Shown one piece after another: positions 34,593-42,504 of a stretch of DNA of 64,000 nt. Source of the DNA: Krasilnikovia cinnamomea (GTDB taxonomy: Bacteria; Actinomycetota; Actinomycetes; Mycobacteriales; Micromonosporaceae); contig NZ_SHKY01000001.1 in the NCBI RefSeq assembly GCF_004217545.1, positions 1,178,001 to 1,242,000 of the forward strand, read 5' to 3'. Under the pieces are notes generated by a model. That model did no database searches, was not told where the DNA came from, and saw only the letters and a program-made list of their open reading frames with translations. A program made the translations under genes and the position numbers. Each line of letters opens with the position of its first letter. The first letter of the stretch is position 1.

Positions 34593-34610
34593 TTGACACG
34601 TACGTGTCAG
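34593..34610. promoter_or_regulatory. 18-bp element operator, copy 1
   Basis: TGACACGTACGTGTCA (34594-34609) is a perfect 16-bp palindrome; with flanks it matches the 18-bp motif at 38573 and 42487 with two changes. It overlaps the rep stop codon and precedes the 34428-xis-int operon. Confidence 0.7.
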
Positions 34611-36196
34611 AAGGCGCGGTGGTGGTCCGCCGCCGTGTAGTCGGCGGCGGCGTCGCGGGCGGCTCGGGCGTGTCGGCGGGCGGCGTCGGCGGCGGAGTTG
34701 GCGAGCAGGGCGTCGCCGGTGGTGCGCCAGCCCGCGCCGTTGTAGGCGAGCAGGTTGATCACGACGGTGGTTTCTTGGTCGTGCTGCTCGGCCTGGTCGC
34801 TGGAGTCGAGGGTGCGGCGCCAGATGACCCGGGCGTCGCGGAGGATGCGGAAGGTGACCGAGTAGCGGCGGCTCTTGGTGAGGAAGTGGCCGCCGAAGCC
34901 GAGCATGTGCGCCCACCGCCGCAGACCGGACCATTCGCGGACGCCGCCGAGGGTCCAGGCAGCGTCGATGAGCCGTTCCGGGTGGCTGCCGGTCGGGTTG
35001 GCGTACAGGTCGATCGTGTCGCCGGTGAGGCGTCCGGAGACGTGGCCGGTGGTTTCGGTGCTCTTGGTGGCGTACTTGGCGAGGTAGGCGGCGACCATGG
35101 CGTCGGTGATGTCGCCGTCGCCGGTGAGTTTGACGGGGCGGATGTCGGCGTAGTGGCCGCGTCCTTCGTCGCCCCACCCGATCGGCCAGCCGTCCGGCTG
35201 CTGGGGGTGGCCGGCTGTCTGGAAGTGGGTGGTCGCGGCGGCGTGTTCGATCGCGGTCGCCAGGTCGAGTAGGCCGAGCGGCGCGGGCGGGGGCACGATC
35301 GCGCCGGGGCAGTCGGGGTTGACGCCGTCGAGGCGGACGATGACGTGGTAGTGCACGACGCCGCGGCGTTGCATCTCGGCGACCTTGCCGTAGGACAGGC
35401 GGAAGTCGCCCGCGCGGAGGCCGAACTGGCGGGCGGTGCGAGCCAGGGCGCGGCGGATGGCGATGGTGGTGCGTCGCCACAGTTCGCCTGCCTGGTGGTT
35501 GAAGACGACCTGGGCGTGGTGGTCGTAGCAGTCGAGGCACAGCGGGGTGCCGAGGATGTGTTCGCCGCTGGCGTGGATACGGGTGCAGCGCAGGTCGACG
35601 CCGTGCGGGCAGACGTCCGGGTTCCGGCGGGGGCGGCAGGGGATCTGCTGGCCGGTCTTGGAGGTGCGGCGGGTGTGGACCAGTCCGAACGAGGGTGCGG
35701 TCAGGGTGAGGAACACGGCCGGGTGGGTGCCGACCCCGGCCGGTACGCCTTTGCCTCCGGCGAGGCCGGAGCGGATGAGTTGGTACGCGTCGCGCCGGTA
35801 CACCTCGGCGCAGGAGGGGCAGACGGAGGTGCGGCGGTTGCCGCACGGCTTGTAGATCACCCCGTCCGGCATGTCCTCCGTGTTGGTGACGGACAGCACG
35901 CGGGCCGTCTCGACTTCGACGGCTGATGCGGTGCCGAGTCGCGCGCGTCCGGCGGTTTCGCCGGTCAGCATGGTTCCGGCGAGCCGGATCGGGCGGGTAC
36001 ACCCGGCGGCCGGGGCGATGTGGCGCAGCCACTCGAAGTAGCGCGGGTCGCGGGCACGCAGGCGGGCGTAGTCGTCGGCGTAGATCGGACGGCGACCGGA
36101 GTCGGGTGCGCGGCCGTGGTGGGTGGCCGGGGTCTCGGCGTTCTCCCCCACACCCACCGTGATGGTGGGTGTGAGAGGCAGCGTCGAGCTACTCAT
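34607..36196 (-). CDS. RepSA-like replication initiator
   Basis: A 529-residue initiator protein of the pSAM2/AICE type. CxxC pairs (KPCGNRRTSVCPSCAEVY) form a zinc-like site. The HUH-type motif VVHYHVIVRLDG is followed by a Tyr-containing helix (AAYLAKYATKSTE), as in rolling-circle initiators. It should nick the element's origin after excision. ATG 36196 overlaps the upstream stop by one base. Confidence 0.88.
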   Translation of the reverse strand: MSSSTLPLTPTITVGVGENAETPATHHGRAPDSGRRPIYADDYARLRARDPRYFEWLRHIAPAAGCTRPIRLAGTMLTGETAGRARLGTASAVEVETARVLSVTNTEDMPDGVIYKPCGNRRTSVCPSCAEVYRRDAYQLIRSGLAGGKGVPAGVGTHPAVFLTLTAPSFGLVHTRRTSKTGQQIPCRPRRNPDVCPHGVDLRCTRIHASGEHILGTPLCLDCYDHHAQVVFNHQAGELWRRTTIAIRRALARTARQFGLRAGDFRLSYGKVAEMQRRGVVHYHVIVRLDGVNPDCPGAIVPPPAPLGLLDLATAIEHAAATTHFQTAGHPQQPDGWPIGWGDEGRGHYADIRPVKLTGDGDITDAMVAAYLAKYATKSTETTGHVSGRLTGDTIDLYANPTGSHPERLIDAAWTLGGVREWSGLRRWAHMLGFGGHFLTKSRRYSVTFRILRDARVIWRRTLDSSDQAEQHDQETTVVINLLAYNGAGWRTTGDALLANSAADAARRHARAARDAAADYTAADHHRAF

Positions 36197-37104
36197 CAGG
36201 CGTTGACTCCGAGGGTGGTGCCGTTGTGCGGCCGTGTGGTGGCCGGGGTCGGCGGGTTGGTGTGGAGGTGGGTGAGGATGTCGGTGGCCGTGGTGGTGGG
36301 TACGCGTAGCCGGACCGCGAGTTGGTTGGGGTTGATGTCCTCGCCGCGTTCGTCGCGGTGCGCGCGTGCGATGGTCCGCGCGTTGGACAGCAACGGCTCC
36401 GGGAACTGCCGGGCGGCCGGTGCCGACGCGGTGGCCGTGGCCGGGGCCGATGCAGTGGTGTCGGGTGCTGCGGTGCTGGTCTTCTTGGCGGGTGTCCGCT
36501 TGCGTGGTGCCGTCTTCGTCGCCGGGGGGCTCTTCTTGGCGGTGGTGGTGGCCCTGGTCTTGGGTGTTGCGGCGGCCGGGCGGACCTTCGCGCGCGTGGT
36601 GTCGAGTGACGGGGCGCGGGAGGTGGCCGGCATGGGTGCCGTGACCGGGTTGGTGGGCCGGGGTGTTGCGGTGGCGGTGAAGACGAGCTTGGACAGGCCG
36701 AGGAAGGCCAGCGCGGGCAGCGCGGAGACCACCCAGCCGGACGGGCCGGGTTTGGCGACGGCGAGCTGCGCGGTCAGGGAGAAGCCGACGGAGCCGACGA
36801 GCAGCACCATCGGGTACCGCACGCTGGCGGCGGGGTTGCGGCGTCGGCGGCGGCCGATCTCGATGATCGAAGCGGTGGGGATGAGTTCGGAGATGACGGC
36901 GTTGGCCCAGCCGAACCAGGCAGCGGTGCCGGTAGGGCTGTTGTCCAGAGTCCATTCCTTGACGTGGTGGAACGAGGCGGCTCCGGCCATGAGGCCGACG
37001 AAGAGCACGATGACGACCAGGACGAGCACCTGAGCGGTGTCGACCGACAAGCGTCGGCGAGGGGTACGTGTGTCCGGTGAGGACACCTGTGCGGTGGTGG
37101 TCAT
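36196..37104 (-). CDS. DUF2637/SpdB-like membrane protein
   Basis: A 302-residue protein. Four membrane segments fall in the first 150 residues (AQVLVLVVIVLFVGLMAGAA, AWFGWANAVISELIPTASII, YPMVLLVGSVGFSLTAQLAV, WVVSALPALAFLGLSKLVF). A long Ala/Pro/Thr/Lys-rich stretch and a small helical C-terminal domain (LLSNARTIARAHRDE...TTTATDILTHLHT) that looks like a winged helix follow. Such proteins are common in AICE transfer regions and are linked to spread in mycelium. ATG 37104 forms an ATGA overlap with the upstream gene. Confidence 0.78.
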   Translation of the reverse strand: MTTTAQVSSPDTRTPRRRLSVDTAQVLVLVVIVLFVGLMAGAASFHHVKEWTLDNSPTGTAAWFGWANAVISELIPTASIIEIGRRRRRNPAASVRYPMVLLVGSVGFSLTAQLAVAKPGPSGWVVSALPALAFLGLSKLVFTATATPRPTNPVTAPMPATSRAPSLDTTRAKVRPAAATPKTRATTTAKKSPPATKTAPRKRTPAKKTSTAAPDTTASAPATATASAPAARQFPEPLLSNARTIARAHRDERGEDINPNQLAVRLRVPTTTATDILTHLHTNPPTPATTRPHNGTTLGVNA

Positions 37105-37373
37105 GGCAGGTCCTCCCACGCGGCGAGAGGGGCAAGGGCGACGACGCCGGTACAGCCCATGCAGAAGACCGGGGCCAGGCGCAGGACCGCGAGGTCGGCG
37201 GCCAGCTCGAAGGGGGTGTTGTAGTTGGCCGGGTAGACGGCGATGCCGTCGCAGCGCGGGCAGGGCTGGGTGCAGACCGGGCAGCGCTCGAACAGTTCGC
37301 CCATGTCCTCGTCACGCCCAGCGGGCATATTGGTGTCGATGCAGAACCGGCAGTCGATAATGGCGGTGGTCAT
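37101..37373 (-). CDS. small zinc-ribbon-like protein
   Basis: A 90-residue protein with repeated cysteine pairs: CRFC, CPVC-x3-CPRC and CMGC. It begins TTAIIDCRFCIDTNMPAGRDEDMG. It probably binds zinc and perhaps DNA or a partner protein. ATGA overlaps at both ends tie it to the genes for the SprT-like and SpdB-like proteins. Confidence 0.75.
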   Translation of the reverse strand: MTTAIIDCRFCIDTNMPAGRDEDMGELFERCPVCTQPCPRCDGIAVYPANYNTPFELAADLAVLRLAPVFCMGCTGVVALAPLAAWEDLP

Positions 37374-38614
37374 CGTTTGACCTCCGTGCAGTCGAGGCAG
37401 GCGCCGGTGCGGGTCGGGATGTAGTAGTCGCGGAGTTGGCCGCAGGTGCCGCAGGTGCGGCGGGCGGTCAGGGCTTTGTCGATCGCGGCGCGCTGCGCCG
37501 GGGTGGCCTGCCGCTTGGGCTTGGCCAGGTCGATGCGGTAGAGGTAGGCGCGGCGGTCGCCGCGACGCCACAGGATCTGCGCGGCGATCTCCTGGCCGCC
37601 GGGCCGCAGGCCACGGGCGCGGAGCTGCCGGACGGTGGCGAGTCCGGTCGGGGCCATCTTGAACGGGTAGGTCGGGATGCCGTACTTGGCGCCGGTGGGG
37701 TCGTAGAACACCATCAGGTCCTCCGAATCGGTGCCGTCGAAGTGGGAGGCGCAGGACTGCTGGTTCACGCAGACGAGCTGCGGGACGCGGGGGTCCGGAT
37801 CGGATGTGCGCATGACCGGTACGCCGGGCGTGCCGCAGATTTCGCACCCGCCGATCTGTCGGGTGTCGTCGGCCAGGGCGTCGCCGTGGGTGCAGGCGGG
37901 GCCGAAGGTGGGGTGTTCGTAGGTGTCCCGGTCGATTTCGTCCGGGAGGAACGCCGCGGTGCAGGCGGCGCAGACGATCGGGCCTTCCTCGAATGCCTTC
38001 CCGGAGAGGCGGATCTTGCGGGGGCATTCGCACTCGGCGCTGACGCCGTTGTTGTTGTTCGTGCGCTGTTTGCCGTCCCCGGTCGGTTCCGGGTGCCGGT
38101 ACGCCTTGAGCGCGTCGGCGAGGGTGGTGATGACGTCCGCGTAGTCGGCGGCGGTGGTGTCGTTGAGGGTGCAGGGTGAGTAGCCGAGCTTGTCGTCCTT
38201 GACGGCGGTGAGGCCGAGTTCGGCGGCGAGGGTGGCGAACTTCTTGTTGTGCCATCGGCCCTGGCGCGATGTGTCCTGGACGCCTCGGGTGTCGGCGAGG
38301 CCGTGGGTGGCCTCGTGGAGCAGGGTGGTGAACACCTCGGCGGGGGTGCGCTTGAGTCCTTCGCCGGAGATGAGGACTTCGGGTAGTTGCTGGTCGCCGT
38401 GCTGCCAGCGCAGGGACGCGAAGTGCCCCCACTTCATGGACTTGCTCCCGGTGGCGGGGGAGCCGGAGCCGACGATCAGGACGGCTGCGGGGACCTCGGG
38501 ATGCCGGGTACGGATCGCGGCCCAGCAGGATTCGAGTGCGGACAGCAGTCCGGCAGTGGTGAACGGGCTGGGTTGACACGTAGGTGTCAAGACGGGCGTG
38601 TCGGTGGTGGTCAT
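37370..38614 (-). CDS. SprT-like metalloprotein fused to a C-terminal zinc domain
   Basis: A 414-residue protein. The N-terminal half is a SprT/zincin-like domain with LLHEATHGLADTRG (HExxH) and a downstream RQGRWHNKKFATLAAELGL helix. The middle has CxC, CxxC and CxxC cysteine clusters. The last 110 residues (FKMAPTGLATVRQLRARGLRPGGQ ... ARRTCGTCGQLRDYYIPTRTGACLDC) resemble the stand-alone RRQRL-motif zinc-binding proteins of actinomycete elements. The role is unknown; proteolysis during transfer or establishment is a guess. One palindromic operator lies inside its first codons. Confidence 0.72.
   Translation of the reverse strand: MTTTDTPVLTPTCQPSPFTTAGLLSALESCWAAIRTRHPEVPAAVLIVGSGSPATGSKSMKWGHFASLRWQHGDQQLPEVLISGEGLKRTPAEVFTTLLHEATHGLADTRGVQDTSRQGRWHNKKFATLAAELGLTAVKDDKLGYSPCTLNDTTAADYADVITTLADALKAYRHPEPTGDGKQRTNNNNGVSAECECPRKIRLSGKAFEEGPIVCAACTAAFLPDEIDRDTYEHPTFGPACTHGDALADDTRQIGGCEICGTPGVPVMRTSDPDPRVPQLVCVNQQSCASHFDGTDSEDLMVFYDPTGAKYGIPTYPFKMAPTGLATVRQLRARGLRPGGQEIAAQILWRRGDRRAYLYRIDLAKPKRQATPAQRAAIDKALTARRTCGTCGQLRDYYIPTRTGACLDCTEVKR
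38573..38590. promoter_or_regulatory. 18-bp element operator, copy 2
   Basis: TTGACACGTAGGTGTCAA, a near-perfect palindrome, is the exact reverse complement of the copy at 42487-42504. It lies within codons 9-14 of the SprT-like gene. Confidence 0.75.
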
Positions 38615-38802
38615 CGGTTGGCCTCCGTACGGATGCGGCCGGTGAGGAAGACGAGTTCGACGCCCTCGGGCACTGGCACCGGCGTGGTGCTGGTGTCGGG
38701 GTCGCGGGAGTAGCCGAAGCCCTGATCCGGGCTGGCGTGCTCGGTGAGGTCGTGCTGGCAGCGGTCGCAGAGTCGCGCTGGTGCGGTGATGGTGGTGGTC
38801 AT
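38611..38802 (-). CDS. small cysteine-containing protein
   Basis: A 63-residue protein starting MTTTITAPARLCDRCQHDLTEH. The single CxxC pair and following His may form part of a metal site; the rest is unrecognised. An ATGA overlap with the SprT-like gene supports it as real. Confidence 0.6.
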   Translation of the reverse strand: MTTTITAPARLCDRCQHDLTEHASPDQGFGYSRDPDTSTTPVPVPEGVELVFLTGRIRTEANR

Positions 38803-38818
38803 CGCGGTCACCCGCCCG

Positions 38819-39019
38819 TCAGTCGAGGGGTCCGCAGGTGTGGTCGCGTTGCGATCCGTGACAGCCGCAGGCGAGATAGCCGCCCACGTCCAGCAGCGGC
38901 AGGTCGGCCGCTGCGGTGTCGAGGTCGTTGGTGGCTCCGCGCTGGATGGTCGCCGGGGTGACAACCGGTCCGTTGTCTGGCTCGGCGGCGGAGCTGTCCG
39001 GGTGTTGGGTAGGGTGCAT
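38819..39019 (-). CDS. small hypothetical protein
   Basis: A 66-residue acidic protein (MHPTQHPDSSAAEPDNGP...) ending in a Cys/His motif (LACGCHGSQRDHTCGPLD) that could bind a metal. ATG 39019 has AAAGGA about 10 nt upstream. It lies 16 nt before the next gene in the same operon. Confidence 0.5.
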   Translation of the reverse strand: MHPTQHPDSSAAEPDNGPVVTPATIQRGATNDLDTAAADLPLLDVGGYLACGCHGSQRDHTCGPLD

Positions 39020-39133
39020 GGATGCCACGTCCTTTCGTAGGCGGTGGTGGTGGCCGACGAGCCGGTCCGGCTTTCCTAGGGCGAGGTCCGGTTCGTCGGC
39101 TGTTCCTATGGGTTGGTGCGGTGGTGCCGTTGG

Positions 39134-39349
39134 TCAGCCGCGTGCGGCCGGGTACGGGTCGCGTCCTCGCGTGCAGTCGCGGCAGATGACGCTGTTCGGT
39201 CGGTAGCGGCGGGAGTGTCGCCAGCGGCGGCACGCCGCGCAGCGGATCTCCAGGGTTCGGGTGGTGCAGGCGCGGTGGTTGCGGCGCATCCGCCAGGCCG
39301 TCGTGAATCTCAGTGCTTGCCGGGTGAGTGGTTGGTCGGCGCGGCTCAT
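39134..39349 (-). CDS. small basic zinc-ribbon protein
   Basis: A 71-residue Arg-rich protein with CAAC and CRDC pairs spaced as a zinc ribbon (RCAACRRWRHSRRYRPNSVICRDC). Charge suggests nucleic-acid binding. ATG 39349 overlaps the translocase ATPase stop as ATGA. Confidence 0.65.
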   Translation of the reverse strand: MSRADQPLTRQALRFTTAWRMRRNHRACTTRTLEIRCAACRRWRHSRRYRPNSVICRDCTRGRDPYPAARG

Positions 39350-40209
39350 GCGGCGGCCCGCAGTTCGGTGGTGAGGCGGGTTTCGGTGCTGCTGCGCCGG
39401 ACCCAGGCGGCGTAGTTGGCGACGCGGATGATGTCGGCGTTGGTCATGAAGCAGGCTTTGACCAGGGCGGGGATGCCGCCTTCGGCGATGAGGTAGCCGC
39501 AGCCCTGGTTGTTCGGGTCGACCGTGTTGGCGCTGTAGCCGCGCTTGGCCCAGCCGTGGCCGAGGACGATGTCCGACGACACGTCGTCGGTGCAGCGACC
39601 GGCGAACCGCCAGGCGAACAGGGCGCGCAGCGAGGGCAGGATGATGTCCGAGGACGGGCGTTGGGTGGCGGCGACGACGATGATCCCGACGGCGCGGCCG
39701 CGGGCGGTCAGGTCGCGGAGCAGGGCCATGAACCGTTCCTGGTCCTTCTTGTCGCCGACGGTGGCGGAGAAGTAGGCGATCTCATCGATGGCGACGAGGA
39801 TCGCGTCGAAGGCGTCGCGGGGCAGGAACTTCTGCCGGTTCACCGAGCGCAGGAAGGCGTACCGGTTGTCCATCACGGTTTGCAGGCGTTCCAGGGTGAG
39901 AATGGCCAGGTCGAGGTCGGGGCCGACGAACACGTCGGCGCTGCCTTCGTAGAGGCCCAGTTCGACCAGCTTGCCGTCGAGCAGGCAGAGCCGGACGTCG
40001 TCGCAGAGGGCGGCGTGCCCGACGATCGTGTTCAACAGGCTGGACTTTCCGGCGCCGGGTTCGCCGCCGATGAGCATGTTGCGGTAGATCAGGGGCAGGT
40101 AGACCGGCTGGCCGAACTCGTCGATGCCAAGGAACAGCGGGTCGAAGATGGACATCAGGGTGCCGACCGGAACAGTGCCCGTGTCGGCGGCGGGTCGGGT
40201 GGTTGTCAT
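39346..40209 (-). CDS. FtsK/SpoIIIE-like transfer ATPase (TraB type), motor domain only
   Basis: A 287-residue ATPase. Walker A is GGEPGAGKSSLL (about residue 50), Walker B is AILVAIDEIAYFS, and a later AATQRPSSDIILPSLRALFAWR motif is typical of FtsK-type DNA pumps of AICEs. It has no membrane segments; these appear to be in the separate 317-residue protein of the same operon. It should drive double-stranded DNA transfer between hyphae. ATG 40209 has TTGGAG upstream, and the frame before it is not coding. Confidence 0.86.
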   Translation of the reverse strand: MTTTRPAADTGTVPVGTLMSIFDPLFLGIDEFGQPVYLPLIYRNMLIGGEPGAGKSSLLNTIVGHAALCDDVRLCLLDGKLVELGLYEGSADVFVGPDLDLAILTLERLQTVMDNRYAFLRSVNRQKFLPRDAFDAILVAIDEIAYFSATVGDKKDQERFMALLRDLTARGRAVGIIVVAATQRPSSDIILPSLRALFAWRFAGRCTDDVSSDIVLGHGWAKRGYSANTVDPNNQGCGYLIAEGGIPALVKACFMTNADIIRVANYAAWVRRSSTETRLTTELRAAA

Positions 40210-40418
40210 CGGGTTCTCCAACGGGGGTGTCGGGGCAGCTCGCCGGGCTGACGGGGGCGGCGGCGCCAGTGGGCTTTGCCGATCTGGATGTCGCTCCACG
40301 CGACGACGTACTCGTCGTGTTCCGGGACGCACCAGCCGCACAGGGTGGCTTCGCAGTTGCCGTCCCAGTACTGGCCGAGTTCGCCGCAGGCTGCGCAGCG
40401 CCGCGGGGTGGTGGGCAT
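40206..40418 (-). CDS. small zinc-finger-like protein
   Basis: A 70-residue protein with CAAC and CGWC pairs (RCAACGELGQYWDGNCEATLCGWCVPEHDEY), fitting one zinc ribbon. ATG 40418 has AAGGA about 10 nt upstream; an in-frame ATG at 40436 is an alternative. It overlaps the ATPase start as ATGA. Confidence 0.68.
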   Translation of the reverse strand: MPTTPRRCAACGELGQYWDGNCEATLCGWCVPEHDEYVVAWSDIQIGKAHWRRRPRQPGELPRHPRWRTR

Positions 40419-40504
40419 CGGATGCCGTCCTTCCATCGGGGGGACGGGTGTCCGGCGCGGCGGCGGTGACCGAATGGTCGAGGGCCGCGCCGGACGTGCC
40501 CGGG

Positions 40505-40864
40505 TTAGTTGAGGTGGGGGTTGATCGGCCGCAGAAGCGACAGGTCTTCGACGTCGGCGGGTGGGCCGAACACGGCGCTGATGGCGTCGCGCAGCGCCTG
40601 GTAGGCGATGTGGCCGTCGAGGACGAGGCCGGCGATGACGCACCCGTGCATCAGGGAGCAGGGCTGCGGTGTGTCCAGGTCGACGATGACGACACCGGGG
40701 GTGCCGTGGAGGGTGAGTGCGGCCATGGTGACCGCGATGATGGGGCCGTAGAGGGTCACCGCCGTGGAGGGCACGGGCGGGTCGTACAGGTCGTCGGCGG
40801 GGTTCGCGTCGAGGGTGAATCCCAGGTGGCCGACTTCGGCGTGGGTGTTGTGTTCGTTCAACAT
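40505..40864 (-). CDS. hypothetical protein of the transfer operon
   Basis: A 119-residue protein without a recognised domain. The middle (STAVTLYGPIIAVTMAALTLHGTPGVVIVDLDTP) is moderately hydrophobic and the ends are acidic. It lies between the two parts of the translocase in the same orientation. A structural partner of that complex is possible but unproven. Confidence 0.6.
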   Translation of the reverse strand: MLNEHNTHAEVGHLGFTLDANPADDLYDPPVPSTAVTLYGPIIAVTMAALTLHGTPGVVIVDLDTPQPCSLMHGCVIAGLVLDGHIAYQALRDAISAVFGPPADVEDLSLLRPINPHLN

Positions 40865-40882
40865 GGCAGGCTCCGATTCGGG

Positions 40883-41836
40883 TCAGGCGTAGTCGCGGGG
40901 GTCAAAGCCGGACGGTTCGTCCTCGGGCGGGGTGGCCGCGGTGTTGCGGCCACGGCGTGGCCGGGGTTCGGTCGTGCTGTTGGTGTTGGTGGCCCGCGTG
41001 TTGCGGGGATGCGGCACGTCGGCCAGGTTCACGCCGACCGGTGGGGTCGCCGGGGCGGTCAGCGTGTTGTCCGGCATGTCGGCCGGTACGCGGTTCGGTA
41101 GCGGGGACATCACGGTGCCCGTGAGGGGTTCGCGTCGGGTGATGTCCACCCGGATGAGCGCCGCCCGTTTGCGGGAGGCGCGGGTGACGCGGACCTCGTT
41201 GGCCCAGCACGCCACGGCGAGTTTCTGCACCTGGCCGTCCTGCTCCAGGTCGCGGATCGACAGGCCGGGGCGAAGCCAAAGCCACACCCGTTCTCCCGCC
41301 GGGGTCGGCCGGGCGAGCAGGATCAGCGGCAGCGTCCCGGAGCGGTTCGTGGCGATGAACGCCGCGAAGCACACCCGAAGGCGGTGCCGCACGATCAGGC
41401 ACCACACCGGGGCGAGAACCCAGTGCCGGACCCGCCCGAACGCGGCGGGGACACCGACCAGGACGACCACCAGGACCAGAGCCAGCCACAGCGGGGTGGC
41501 CTGCATCAGCCACGTCCAGCCGTAGACGACAACGAGTGCGATGACGATCTCGGCTAGCCAGTGCCAAACGATCCGCAGGACCGGCCACGCCACGATCAGC
41601 GCGAACACCACCGCGCCCAACACCAGCCCGCCCAGCACGCCGAGCAGGCCGCCGAGGATCGGATGCAGGTAGTGGCTCGCGACGGTGCCGCCGAGCAGGG
41701 CGACGACCACGAGGGTGACCCAGAACGCGACGATGGCCTTACGCCGCTGGCTGCGGCGGGTCGGGGCCTCGATGACCGTGACGGTCTGCCCCCGGGTTGA
41801 ACTGCCGAACATCGTTCGGCCGCTAGACTGGGACAC
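40883..41836 (-). CDS. membrane part of a split TraB/FtsK-type translocase
   Basis: A 317-residue protein. Three or four membrane segments fall at about residues 45-150 (AIVAFWVTLVVVALLGGTVA, LGGLLGVLGGLVLGAVVFALIVAW, WLAEIVIALVVVYGWTWLM, LWLALVLVVVLVGVPAAF). A cytosolic domain (LILLARPTPAGERVWLWLRPGLSIRDLEQ...ACWANEVRVTRASRKRAALIRVDITRREPL) resembles the region just before the motor in TraSA/TraB proteins. GTG 41836 follows GGGAGG at 7 nt spacing, while the frame to 41905 looks non-coding. Confidence 0.68.
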   Translation of the reverse strand: MSQSSGRTMFGSSTRGQTVTVIEAPTRRSQRRKAIVAFWVTLVVVALLGGTVASHYLHPILGGLLGVLGGLVLGAVVFALIVAWPVLRIVWHWLAEIVIALVVVYGWTWLMQATPLWLALVLVVVLVGVPAAFGRVRHWVLAPVWCLIVRHRLRVCFAAFIATNRSGTLPLILLARPTPAGERVWLWLRPGLSIRDLEQDGQVQKLAVACWANEVRVTRASRKRAALIRVDITRREPLTGTVMSPLPNRVPADMPDNTLTAPATPPVGVNLADVPHPRNTRATNTNSTTEPRPRRGRNTAATPPEDEPSGFDPRDYA

Positions 41837-41967
41837 GACGATTCCTCCCTGATGCAGGGCTAGGGATTGGGTTGGAAGGAGTGCGGGGCCGCGCTTGGAC
41901 GCCAATCTCTGGCGGTCCCGCCTCCTGCGAGCTCAGACGCTCCGGCAGGCCGGAGCAGTGGATAGGG

Positions 41968-42342
41968 TCAGGCGGAGGCACCTGCCATCGCAGGGACTCG
42001 CGTCTCCACGGGCTCCAGCGCGGTGCACTTGAACGAAACACCCGAGTTGATGTCGCCGTCCTTGCGCTTGTTCGCCCACGGGAACGCCTCCAGGTCGAGC
42101 GGTACGACCTGCTCACACACGTCCGCGGTCGGCTTGTCGACGTTGGTGACGGCAACGTTGAACACCGCGCTCCACCCGCGACCACGGGCGTAGAGCACGA
42201 CCATCCACACCGGCAGCTTCGTCTCGAAGTCCACCTTCTGCGTGTTCGTCTTCTCGTCCAACTTCGGCGTCGCAGGCTGCGACACCTCGAAGATGACGTT
42301 GGTGATGTCCAGCATCAGACGCGGCTGGAGATTGCTCGGCAT
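41968..42342 (-). CDS. SCO3933-family-like regulatory protein
   Basis: A 124-residue protein (PSNLQPRLMLDITNVIFEVSQPATPKLDEKTN...) with a plan typical of short AICE proteins of the SCO3933 type: an N-terminal strand, a polar D-x-x-T linker, PVWMVVLYARG, and VPLDLEAFPWANKRKDG. It is the first gene of the minus-strand core operon and has GAAGGAG upstream of ATG 42342. The family label is from memory of similar element proteins and the molecular role is not known. Confidence 0.6.
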   Translation of the reverse strand: MPSNLQPRLMLDITNVIFEVSQPATPKLDEKTNTQKVDFETKLPVWMVVLYARGRGWSAVFNVAVTNVDKPTADVCEQVVPLDLEAFPWANKRKDGDINSGVSFKCTALEPVETRVPAMAGASA

Positions 42343-42440
42343 AGCTGTGCTCCTTCATCATCCGTTGATGCCGCTTTGGTGGGCGGCGACTGGTGAGGAC
42401 AGCATCCATCTACAGCCGAAGCTCAACCCGCACAAAAATA

Positions 42441-42464
42441 CGACCCGCACTTTTGTGCGGGTCG
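42441..42464 (-). terminator. intrinsic terminator after the flavoprotein gene
   Basis: A 10-bp stem CGACCCGCAC / GTGCGGGTCG with a 4-nt loop, followed on the minus strand by TATTTTTG. It is a true U-tract terminator, unusual for this genome. Confidence 0.8.
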
Positions 42465-42486
42465 CAGCAGGTGATGATCGGACGAA

Positions 42487-42504
42487 TTGACACCTACGTG
42501 TCAA
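42487..42504. promoter_or_regulatory. 18-bp element operator, copy 3
   Basis: TTGACACCTACGTGTCAA, the reverse complement of copy 2. It overlaps the flavoprotein stop codon and lies upstream of the core operon that begins at 42342. Confidence 0.75.
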
